Source: CAYRVX01 sp964642165
Lineage (GTDB): Bacteria > Planctomycetota > Phycisphaerae > SM23-33
NCBI GenBank assembly: GCA_964642165.1
Contig: CAZXOC010000100.1
Coordinates: forward strand, 1 to 22,873
Direction: 5' to 3'
DNA length: 22,873 bases
Positions 1 to 6,887 of the stretch are shown one piece after another (the stretch's first letter is position 1; each line of letters starts with the position of its first letter). A program made the translations under genes and the position numbers. The notes under the pieces are model-generated. The model saw nothing but the letters and a program-made list of their open reading frames with translations. It did not search any database and was not told the origin of the DNA.

Positions 1-1387
1 CAATGAAGGGCTTGTGCCTGGCTTTGCCGAGGACCTCCAGGGCCAGAAGGGAAGTGTTGTCGTCGCTGTGCGACAGAAGAGGAACCAGGGCCTTGACTAT
101 GGCTTCCTCGTGTGAGGGACCGCGCAACATCAAGCCCTGGAGGCCGTCAATGACGGTCCGATCGCACCCCTCGTCCCTGACTCGTCCGATCATACCGACC
201 AGGGCTGGAACGGCGTCCAGGCCGACAAGACAGCTCAGCACGTCAGCGCCCTGATAGAGCGTCTTGGGGTCCTTCACTTCGCCAAGGACTTTCCCGAGCA
301 GCGCCGCCGTGGCAGGGGACTGCTTGTTTCGCAGGGCTTCCACCCAGGCCACGTCGTCGAGGACCCGACCGTCCTTCCGAAGCCAGGCCAGTGCCGAAAC
401 CACGCTGCGTCCATCAGCCGGGCGAGTATCCGCAAGACACATCAGGGCCAGCCGCTGCCGGCTGCGCGCCGCCTCGCCCGCGGCGGCGCGGGTGCGACCG
501 GCCAGGACGGCTTCCTGCAGGAGCACGGCCATGCCGGACTCGCACCACAGCTCGCGCGGCGCGCCGAGCTTCTCCGGGCGTATGTGTTTGCGGTTCGGCC
601 GAGGCGAGACCCGACACTCGGCGGCATGCTTCCGCAACGTTTCGCGAACGCGGTTCTCGACATTCGGCCCCCACCGCTCGATCGCCTCCCGGCAGAAGCT
701 CAGGACGTCCTTCTCGGAGGAGAAGTCGGGCGTTTTGCGATAGACATCGCCGTAGAGCCGAGGCCCTTGAGCCTTCCACCACGCACGCCACTTGGCCTTG
801 GTGGGCTCGTGGCTGCCTGTGGCGCCGGTGGGGCTCAAGTGCATGCCGATCTTGCCGTCCGTCAGTGCATGCAGCGCGTTGCAGGCCGAGGAGAACACGC
901 CGGCCACGATCACACGTCGCCAGTGCGTAGGCGAATCGCCGTGCCGGTGTTCTCGCTCGGCGACGTAACGACTTTCCAGCACGTCGCCCAGAAGCACCGG
1001 GATCGCCGCCTTCACATCCCACTTCCGTACCAGCTCGATTGCCAGCAGTCGTTCCCGATTCGTGCCGTATTGCAGGGCGTGGACCAGCGCCGGCTCCAAC
1101 GCCTTCATGGCAGGCAGTTTCCTCAGCACGAGCAGGGCGGCTTCCCGATGTTCATGGAACAGGAGCTCGTAGGCCAGCGCCGAGGACAGGCGCTGGGGGG
1201 CCATCCCACGAAGGGCCGCCACCACCTTGGCGGACGCCTCGTGGCGGCCGACTTCCGCCAGGAGGCCCTGCGCCGCCGGATCCGCTTTGGGCACACACCT
1301 GGCCGTGTCGTACGCCCCGACGGACGCGGGCGCAACCGCAATGGCCATTGCACCGACAGAGACCACGAGTCGTAATGCCGCCATCAT
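1..1387 (-). CDS. Secreted HEAT-like repeat protein, 3' end beyond the window
   Basis: The minus strand is open without a stop from an ATG at 1387 to the left edge, giving about 462 visible residues; the C-terminus is missing. I translated this frame directly. The N-terminus (MMAALRLVVSVGAMAIAVAPAS) reads as a signal peptide, so the protein is probably exported. The rest is rich in short amphipathic helices with Ala/Leu/Val spacing typical of HEAT/armadillo repeats, clearest near the edge (EAIVKALVPLLSHSDD, then LLALEVLGKARH). A middle stretch (residues about 140-290) contains KAKWRAWWKAQGPRLY, a motif I associate with planctomycete HEAT proteins of unknown role. No catalytic motif is visible; a scaffold or protein-binding role is an inference from the fold. 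A second ATG at 1384 is equally possible, and the upstream GAGAAGC is a weak ribosome-binding site. Confidence 0.8.
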   Translation of the reverse strand, partial: MMAALRLVVSVGAMAIAVAPASVGAYDTARCVPKADPAAQGLLAEVGRHEASAKVVAALRGMAPQRLSSALAYELLFHEHREAALLVLRKLPAMKALEPALVHALQYGTNRERLLAIELVRKWDVKAAIPVLLGDVLESRYVAEREHRHGDSPTHWRRVIVAGVFSSACNALHALTDGKIGMHLSPTGATGSHEPTKAKWRAWWKAQGPRLYGDVYRKTPDFSSEKDVLSFCREAIERWGPNVENRVRETLRKHAAECRVSPRPNRKHIRPEKLGAPRELWCESGMAVLLQEAVLAGRTRAAAGEAARSRQRLALMCLADTRPADGRSVVSALAWLRKDGRVLDDVAWVEALRNKQSPATAALLGKVLGEVKDPKTLYQGADVLSCLVGLDAVPALVGMIGRVRDEGCDRTVIDGLQGLMLRGPSHEEAIVKALVPLLSHSDDNTSLLALEVLGKARHKPFI

Positions 1388-1665
1388 GCTTCTCATTCAG
1401 CCCGAAACTTCCGTTCTCTTCGGCCTTGATCTCAACCGAGGTTTCCTGGATAGCCTCTGGCCGACGGCCGCCATCGGCCTTGCTGATGATTCTATCGCCG
1501 ATCCCAACATCGGCAAGCGGCTGTTCTGTTGGACGACGGGGGAATCGGGCCGTTCCCGGGGCATCATGTCGCCCAAGGGGACCCCTGCAGAGGCGTTCGT
1601 TGCCGATCCGCACAGACCCTCCTCGTCGCCTCCGCGTCCTCCGGCTGTTTCGTTCGTCGTTGGAG
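1388..1665. other. Gene-free stretch upstream of the HEAT-like gene
   Basis: This 278-bp stretch lies between the start of the HEAT-like gene and the end of the IS1380 remnant, so it should contain the HEAT gene's promoter and 5' leader. A 90-codon minus frame starts at 1669 inside the transposase stop region, but its composition (Arg/Pro/Ser-rich) and lack of a ribosome-binding site make it unconvincing. I see no convincing promoter or RNA structure. Confidence 0.4.
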
Positions 1666-2023
1666 TCATGGCGGCACCGTCTCCGGCAGGCGCAGCCGTC
1701 GAATCCGCTCCAGAATTGCCCGGGACAGTCGCTTGGGAACGGCCACCTCCGCCATCTGGAAGACCACGTACCGGGCGTGCGTGACGACCTTCGCCCCAAT
1801 CTCGATGAGCCCTTCGATGCGCTCCCTTCGGGTCTGCCCTCGGCTCTGAGGCTCGGGCTCGAAGAGAGCCTCAGGGTCGAAGACAGGGCCGTGAGCAACG
1901 TCGAACGGCTTCTCCCGCAGTCCCGATGTACATCGGGATCAGCGACCAGTGCTTCACCGACCGGGGCAAGGCCAGCCGACGCAGGAAGTTGCCCAGGTTG
2001 TACGCGAGTCGAAAAGCAGCCTG
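1666..2023 (-). pseudogene. IS1380-type transposase, degenerate C-terminal remnant
   Basis: Two minus-strand frames together encode the end of an IS1380-family transposase. The first (from about 2023) reads FRLAYNLGNFLRRLALPRSV followed by KHWSL. The second reads LREK, then LIEIGAKVVTHARYVVFQ and MAEVAVPKRL, ending LERIRRLRLPETVPP with a TGA at 1666-1668. These are the conserved AYNLGNFLRRL and KIGAKVV-ARY-VFQ-AEVAVP blocks of that family. The frames are separated by an inserted 18-bp palindrome (1921-1938) that appears to break the reading frame, and about 30 unfamiliar residues separate LREK from IGAKVV. The N-terminal DDE catalytic part is absent. The remnant begins about 38 bp past the stop codon of the large toroid gene. 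It is a dead insertion sequence; no terminal inverted repeats were identified. Confidence 0.7.
1921..1938. repeat. 18-bp perfect palindrome inside the IS1380 remnant
   Basis: TCCCGATGTACATCGGGA is identical to its reverse complement over all 18 bases. It lies between the codons for SVKHWSL and LREK of the transposase remnant, where intact family members read SLTTLREK, so it replaces or interrupts a few conserved codons and shifts the frame. No second copy was seen in this window. It could be a short mobile palindromic repeat or a chance product of local rearrangement. Confidence 0.7.
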
Positions 2024-2060
2024 ACCCCGATCCCTTTCCTTTCTGTTGCCCGAGCCCAGC

Positions 2061-5000
2061 TCACTTCAGCATCACCTCCAGGCGGAGGGTCGGTTTTGCG
2101 TGTCTGACCTTCACGAGCACCAGGCCGTCTTGGCTGAGCTTCCAGCCCTCCCCGGCCGCGTGGAGGTCCGCGACGTGGGGGAGGTCGCGGCCGGCGACGC
2201 GGAGGGCGCGAGGGGCTGCTCCCGCGACAATCGCATAGCTGGTTTCGTCCTGCGGATAGCGGATGTCGAACGAGACCCCCCGTTTCGCGGCGTCGAAACG
2301 GACCGCGCCAAGTTGCCCGGCCGTGCTGACGTGGACGCAGGCGCCGGGGACGTCGATCATCCTGGTGTTCACTTCCACCCCTTGCTGCCGCGCCAGCAGG
2401 ATCGGCTTCATCAGGTTCTCCGGCTCGAACTTCACCGGGCAGATCGCCCCCGACATCACGTCGATCCAGTCGGTATACGTGCCGGGGAACTTCCGCCAGA
2501 GGTTCAGCATCTGCTGGATGCCGTTGTCCACGATGCCCTGTCCGATCCGCCGCCACGGGCCGCGATCGTCGTGCTCGGCCAGGCGCAGCAGCCAGTAGGC
2601 GTAGACCAACCCGCACCATTGAACGGGCCGGCCGAACCACGCCCCGCGGTAGTGCGTGGCGCCGAACACGGCGATCGTGCCGTACTTCATCAGCGGCGCA
2701 TCGGGCGCCTGCCACATGTACACGAAAGGCAGGCCGGTGCGGGCCCAGTGCACGGCCTGGTCGAGATGGCGTCGCTCGCCGGTCAGCTGCCAGGCCTCCA
2801 GGCAGGCCCACATCGCGTGTGCGCTGGCCAGGATATCCGGTGTGAACTTGGGCACCTCCCACACTTGTGCGCCGCGGGGGACGGGCAGCTTCTCGAGCCG
2901 CCGCAGCGCTTTGAGCCCCGCCGCCCTCGCCTTCGGGTCCGCGGTCACCCGCGCGTACATCAGCAGCGAGCCCGCGAGTTCCGCGATCGTGCCGCTGACG
3001 GCCTGGTCGCCCTGTCGGCAGCCCGCCCGGCCGGCGACCGGCCACGTGCCGTCCGCCCGCTGGGTCGCGATGCACTCGGTGTAGATCCGCCGTTTCCAGG
3101 CCGCCAAGCCGCCGTCCAGGTGGCCAATCTGCAGGGGCAGGAAGTAGTTGCGGATGTGGCACGGCAGCGTGTTGAACCCCCGCGTGTCGATGGGGTCCAC
3201 GAGGGCCCCCTCGCCGCCGCGCTTCATCGCCGCCGCGGCGATCCGGCGCACCCGCTCCTTCTGGCTGCGCCGGACCTGCGGGTCACCGCACCAGACCGCA
3301 TCGGACCACAGGATCGCGCAGGCGTTGGGATACGCCCGCGCCGCCCCGCCGTCCCAGTGCTTCGTACCCACCACCTTCGCGTCCCACATCGTCTTCATGT
3401 ACCCCACGCGGCACTTCGCCAGCGCCTGGTCGTAGCTCTCGCCGGGCGGCTTCGGCTTCGGCAGGCCGTACAGGGCGAACCACCGGTCGATCGCGTCCAG
3501 CACGCCGGCACCCGCCTCGGCCAGCAGGTGCGCCGACAGGGCGATCTCACGGCCGGCAGCCAGCGGGTACGCCCGGGCCGCGCGGTCGTGGTTCTCCGGC
3601 ACGTACTTCGGGATCGCCGGCAGGAACAGGCCCAGGCGGTGGTTGGCTTCGCCGTTGCGATTGGGCGAGGCGAAGCGGGCCGACGGCGCCACCTGCTTGC
3701 CGTCCCACTTCTGAAGCGGGTCCCACATCACCGCCGTGACGCACCCGTCGGCCTCCACCGCCATGACCGGGACGGTCACCTTGTACGGGTGCGGGGCGTA
3801 TCGGTCGGCGACGGCCGGGACCATGTCCCGCGACGAACTCGACTTCTCCGCGCCCTCGAGGTACTCCAGCCCGCCGAAGAGGGCGAAGTCCTTGGCCGAG
3901 CCGAAGCTGCCCTCCCCCGCGAGCAACTCCGGACCTCGGAACAGCAGCAACTGCCGGTCGCGATCCGCCCGGGCGGCACAGCGAACGGCCACGGCCGTCG
4001 CGTCGGCGTCGAGCTCGTACGTGAAGGTGAATTGCCACTTCGCCCCGTCGCCGTCGTTCGGCTCGCCCGTCAGGCGGACGGCCGCCTTCTCGCCGCTTGC
4101 GAGGCGGACCTCGCCGCGATCCGGCAGGACATCGCGCTCGAAGTCGCCCTCCGCGACGCGGCAGGCGAAGCGCCCCAACGGCTGACTGACCGCCATCTGC
4201 CGCCAGCGCGAGCCGTCCCAGGCGTGCAGCACCGCCCCCACGTACTGCTTGCCGGCCTTGAGCAGCGTCAAGTGCACGCGCCGGTTCGCCAGCAGCACGT
4301 TGCCGTGCTGATCCACGCTCGCCTCGCTGCGAGCAGGGGGCTTGGCGGGCAAGGCCGGCCAACGCGGCAGGGCGCGCAGCGGCATCTCGGCGACCGCCGC
4401 CTGACGTTGCCCCTCGCACGAGACCGTCGCGACGACCTTGCCACTGGCGCCGCCCTGAGCCACGACCCGCCACACCGCTTCCCGCTCCTGCCCGGTCGCC
4501 AGGTCGCCCAGGTCCCGCCCGGGCAGGCCCTCGGCCAGCCGAACGCCCTCCGGCAAGCGCAGCTTCACCGAGACCCCGCCGGCCGCCGCCCATCCCCGGT
4601 TCGCCGTCCGCACGCGCAGGTCGAACGGCCGTCCCGCCGCCGTCAGGCGGGGGCGCGTCAGCTTGGCCGACAACTCCGCCCGCACCGGACCCGCGGCCGT
4701 GATCCGCACGTTGTCCACCTGCATGTGCTCATCGGCGTGGCAGCGGAAGCCCCAGTGACCCCCCGCCAGGTCTGCCTTGCCTTCCCACCGCCCCAGCAGC
4801 TCCAGCTTGCCGCCCGGTTGGCCCACCTGGCCCGCCTGGCCCAGAAGAACTCGGAACGTCTGGCCGCGGACCTCCACCCGCACGCGCCGCCACGCCCCGG
4901 CCGGAATCGGCCGCTCGTGAGGCACGCGCACCCAGCGCGCCTGCCCGCGCCGCACGGTGTGGGGGCAGAAGTATCTCTTGCCGGCCCCGAACTGAATGAA

Positions 5001-5360
5001 GTAGAGATTCGCCCCGTCTCGCGCGCGGAAGACGAAGGCGCCGAAGCCCTTCACGATGCGGAAATCCGCCTCGAGCTCGTAGTCGCCCGGATCCCCTGCG
5101 GCGCTGAGCCCCACGCCGCCGCCGGCGATATCCAGCACGCTCGTCTGCTTGCCCGCCACCCGCTGCCGAACCAGCCGCCAGGCCCCCGGCGAGCGCCACC
5201 GCTTCCTGTACCGCTCGGCCGACTCGAAGTCCTCCTCGAATACCACCGTCCCCCCCCGGGCTCGCCCTGGCAGGCCGGCGGTCATCGCCACCCACGCCGC
5301 CGCCAGCAGGAAGACCGTCCGCATCCCGGACACGCCGTTCGACACGCATCGCCTGCACAT
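2061..5360 (-). CDS. Large secreted LamG-like / alpha-alpha toroid protein, probable polysaccharide-active
   Basis: The protein has about 1,099 residues. Residues about 13-36 (MRTVFLLAAAWVAMTAG) form a signal peptide, so it is exported. Residues about 38-205 resemble a concanavalin/LamG-type beta-sandwich as in DUF1080 proteins (FEEDFES, then ELEADFRI, GAFVFRARDGANLYFIQFG and VDNVRIT). Residues about 210-300 look like a CARDB/NEW3-type Ig-like module (ANRGWAAAGGVSVKLRLPEG). The C-terminal half has the Trp/His/Gly-rich helices of an (alpha/alpha)6 toroid (HIRNYFLPLQIGHLDGGLAA, QRADGTWPVAG), a fold common in glycoside hydrolases and polysaccharide lyases. I cannot assign a CAZy family or catalytic residues. 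Start: ATG 5360 has AGAGG nine bases upstream; ATG 5324, directly at the signal peptide, is the main alternative. The frame stays open upstream to 5672 but through repeat element A. The gene is visibly GC-richer than the genes to its right. Confidence 0.8.
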   Translation of the reverse strand: MCRRCVSNGVSGMRTVFLLAAAWVAMTAGLPGRARGGTVVFEEDFESAERYRKRWRSPGAWRLVRQRVAGKQTSVLDIAGGGVGLSAAGDPGDYELEADFRIVKGFGAFVFRARDGANLYFIQFGAGKRYFCPHTVRRGQARWVRVPHERPIPAGAWRRVRVEVRGQTFRVLLGQAGQVGQPGGKLELLGRWEGKADLAGGHWGFRCHADEHMQVDNVRITAAGPVRAELSAKLTRPRLTAAGRPFDLRVRTANRGWAAAGGVSVKLRLPEGVRLAEGLPGRDLGDLATGQEREAVWRVVAQGGASGKVVATVSCEGQRQAAVAEMPLRALPRWPALPAKPPARSEASVDQHGNVLLANRRVHLTLLKAGKQYVGAVLHAWDGSRWRQMAVSQPLGRFACRVAEGDFERDVLPDRGEVRLASGEKAAVRLTGEPNDGDGAKWQFTFTYELDADATAVAVRCAARADRDRQLLLFRGPELLAGEGSFGSAKDFALFGGLEYLEGAEKSSSSRDMVPAVADRYAPHPYKVTVPVMAVEADGCVTAVMWDPLQKWDGKQVAPSARFASPNRNGEANHRLGLFLPAIPKYVPENHDRAARAYPLAAGREIALSAHLLAEAGAGVLDAIDRWFALYGLPKPKPPGESYDQALAKCRVGYMKTMWDAKVVGTKHWDGGAARAYPNACAILWSDAVWCGDPQVRRSQKERVRRIAAAAMKRGGEGALVDPIDTRGFNTLPCHIRNYFLPLQIGHLDGGLAAWKRRIYTECIATQRADGTWPVAGRAGCRQGDQAVSGTIAELAGSLLMYARVTADPKARAAGLKALRRLEKLPVPRGAQVWEVPKFTPDILASAHAMWACLEAWQLTGERRHLDQAVHWARTGLPFVYMWQAPDAPLMKYGTIAVFGATHYRGAWFGRPVQWCGLVYAYWLLRLAEHDDRGPWRRIGQGIVDNGIQQMLNLWRKFPGTYTDWIDVMSGAICPVKFEPENLMKPILLARQQGVEVNTRMIDVPGACVHVSTAGQLGAVRFDAAKRGVSFDIRYPQDETSYAIVAGAAPRALRVAGRDLPHVADLHAAGEGWKLSQDGLVLVKVRHAKPTLRLEVMLK

Positions 5361-5401
5361 GACCATGGACCTCTGGACCGGGATGTCCCGTATGGATTCC
5401 T

Positions 5402-5537
5402 GCCCACGACCGTCGCGGGCCTCTTCGGTGATTCTCTGGCGTCTTCGGACATTGTCAATCTCTCTCCGGACGCCGGCCGGCAGGCATCGGCCCGCCATCG
5501 CCCCGGCTTGCTCGCCGGGGGAAGCGGCGGTCGGCGG
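5402..5537 (-). repeat. Dispersed leader element, copy A
   Basis: This intergenic segment matches copy B at 14728-14891 in order and orientation. On the minus strand both begin with CCGCCGACCG-x-CGCTTCCC-x-CGGCGAGC, pass through a GATGGC block and ATGTCCG(G)AAGACGC, and end in a hairpin related to GCCCACGACGGTCGTGGGC. The first 34 bases match at 31 positions by eye. The middle differs by about 28 bp of length. Each copy lies upstream of a minus-strand gene for a secreted protein, and the two proteins are unrelated. It may be a shared promoter/5'-UTR module or a small non-autonomous mobile element: CGACCGTCG and CGACGGTCG near its two ends are inverted copies in B, with one mismatch in A. Confidence 0.65.
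5431..5458 (-). promoter_or_regulatory. Candidate sigma-70-type promoter in element A
   Basis: On the minus strand TTGACA (5458-5453, a perfect -35) is followed after 16 bases by GAGAAT (5436-5431, four of six matches to -10). It points at the large toroid gene starting at 5360, and transcription would begin close to the hairpin at 5402-5420. The equivalent place in element B also has promoter-like hexamers, which raises confidence a little. It rests on pattern only. Confidence 0.4.
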
Positions 5538-5554
5538 CAGGGCGGAGGAAGGGC

Positions 5555-5582
5555 TTGTCGATCCCGGGGATCTCGATACAAT
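5555..5582 (+). promoter_or_regulatory. Candidate promoter for the Fe-S protein gene
   Basis: TTGTCG (5555-5560) and TACAAT (5577-5582) are separated by 16 bases, matching 4 of 6 and 5 of 6 positions of the sigma-70 consensus. It would give a leader of about 150 bases before the ATG at 5741. It is divergent from the candidate promoter in element A, so 5402-5582 would be a two-way promoter region. Confidence 0.35.
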
Positions 5583-5740
5583 CGCCCGAAAGGCCCACGA
5601 TGGTCGCAAGCGCAAACCATCCGGGCAATCCGGGTTTGAAGTTGTCCGTGGAACGTCAATGGCGCGCGACACCGTGCAGGGCGAGAAATCGATTCGGGCC
5701 TGCCAGACGTTTCCGAGGGACGCCGAAGGGAGGAAGCAAG

Positions 5741-6676
5741 ATGACGAGTCGCGATGCGGCGAGCCGCGCCGAGAGCGATCCCAACGCCGACGGCCGGCTG
5801 AGCGACGAATTCAGAGACTATCTGTTGGCCCAAGGGGCGGACTTGGTGGGGTTCGGTTCGGTCCCGCACATGGAGGGAGCCCCGGAGATCATGCAGCCCC
5901 GGCGCTACCTGCCGGATGCGCAGTCCATGATCGCCATCGGCCTGCACATCAACGAAGCGAGCTGCGACCTGATCGCGCGGAGCGTCCGCGACGGGGCCCT
6001 GCCGGCGTCGTACCACTCGTATCAGATGTTCACACTTACGGTCGTCAATCCGCAGCTCGACACGATCGCGTTTCAGGGGGCGAGGTTCCTTGAAGAGCGG
6101 GGATATCGGGCCTACCCCGTCCCGGCCAATATGCCGCATGCGCTGAAACCATCCGCGGAGTATCCCGGGGGGCCGGGCGATATTTCGCACAGGCACGTGG
6201 CGGCGGCCTGCGGCCTGGGACAGATCGGCTGGCACAACCTCCTGATCACGCCGAAGTTCGGCACACGACAGAAGCTGACCACGATCATCAGCAACGCGCC
6301 GCTGAAGCCCGATCCGATGTGCGAAGGCCGGCTTTGTGATCCCGTGCAGTGTGGTTTCCAGTGCGCCCGTGCGTGCCCGACGGAAGCGATCCCTGGCCAT
6401 CTTCGTGCAAAGACGACGATCAGGATACGGGGCAGGCCCGTCGAATACGCCAAGATCGTCGGGTGGAAGTGCCGCTGGGGTTGCAGCGGGATGCTGAAGT
6501 CCGCGGGCGGCTACACGGACATCGCGATGCCTGACGAAGAGCCGACCGCCGAGGATCTCCTTCGCCACAAGGCCCGAATGGACCCGTGGCAAGTGAGACT
6601 CAGAACGCTGTCGGGGCTCGTGCCCTACTGTGGGCGATGCTTGTGTGTCTGTCCGGCCGGGCGCAACCTGGTTTAG
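5741..6676 (+). CDS. QueG-like 4Fe-4S reductase-related protein
   Basis: The protein has 311 residues and no signal peptide, so it is cytoplasmic. The central stretch GLGQIGWHNLLITPKFGTR (residues about 158-176) matches the conserved G-x-G-x-IG-x-N-x-LLI-x-P-x-x-G-x-R segment shared by epoxyqueuosine reductase (QueG) and reductive-dehalogenase-like proteins. Two cysteine clusters follow: C194, C199, C204, C208 and C212 (the last followed by Pro), and C297, C300, C302 and C304 (followed by Pro) close to the C-terminus. These suit two 4Fe-4S clusters, though the first is not the plain CxxCxxCxxxCP form. Classical QueG is longer and ends in a HEAT-like domain that is absent here, so this is a paralogue of uncertain substrate and I give no gene symbol. 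The start is set by GGGAGGAAG a few bases before ATG 5741. No tRNA-modification gene is adjacent. Confidence 0.8.
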   Translation: MTSRDAASRAESDPNADGRLSDEFRDYLLAQGADLVGFGSVPHMEGAPEIMQPRRYLPDAQSMIAIGLHINEASCDLIARSVRDGALPASYHSYQMFTLTVVNPQLDTIAFQGARFLEERGYRAYPVPANMPHALKPSAEYPGGPGDISHRHVAAACGLGQIGWHNLLITPKFGTRQKLTTIISNAPLKPDPMCEGRLCDPVQCGFQCARACPTEAIPGHLRAKTTIRIRGRPVEYAKIVGWKCRWGCSGMLKSAGGYTDIAMPDEEPTAEDLLRHKARMDPWQVRLRTLSGLVPYCGRCLCVCPAGRNLV

Positions 6677-6788
6677 AGACGCGGGAAGCGCGTGCTGTTA
6701 TGATAGGCGATGCTCCGAGCCCGGACCGGTTTCGGGCTCAACCGAAATGGGGAATTGGATGTAGAATCCCGGTTCATGGGGAATTGAC

Positions 6789-6869
6789 ATGATCGACAGA
6801 GGCGATTTTCTGAAGGCCGCCGGGGCTCCACGAAATTGCCTATTGCCGCAAGACTTCGGGTGCGACTGA
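6789..6869 (+). pseudogene. Remnant of a Tat-type leader peptide (26 codons)
   Basis: A short frame starts MIDRGDFLKAAGAPRNC and ends at TGA 6867-6869. Its first part closely resembles the RRDFLKAAGA twin-arginine signal peptides that begin many exported dehydrogenases and glycoside hydrolases, but the second arginine is a glycine and the hydrophobic stretch and mature protein are gone. I read it as the 5' stub of a lost exported-protein gene, left in front of the GH32 gene. It could instead be translated as a tiny upstream ORF: its stop lies 18 bases before the GH32 ATG. Confidence 0.45.
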
Positions 6870-6887
6870 GCATTGGGAGCATACGGG

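Noticed and set aside
1397..1669. 90-codon minus frame between the IS1380 remnant and the HEAT-like gene
   Set aside because: Its start overlaps the transposase stop, it lacks a ribosome-binding site, and its composition is low-complexity.
2046..5639. Very long plus-strand open frame (over 1,100 codons) opposite the large toroid gene
   Set aside because: It is a GC-driven antisense shadow: the product is His/Arg/Pro-rich with no domain, while the minus strand has a signal peptide, recognisable domains and a plausible start.
6717..6739. Inverted repeat GAGCCCG / CGGGCTC with a nine-base loop after the Fe-S protein gene
   Set aside because: It has no U-tract and a long loop; a terminator call would rest only on position.
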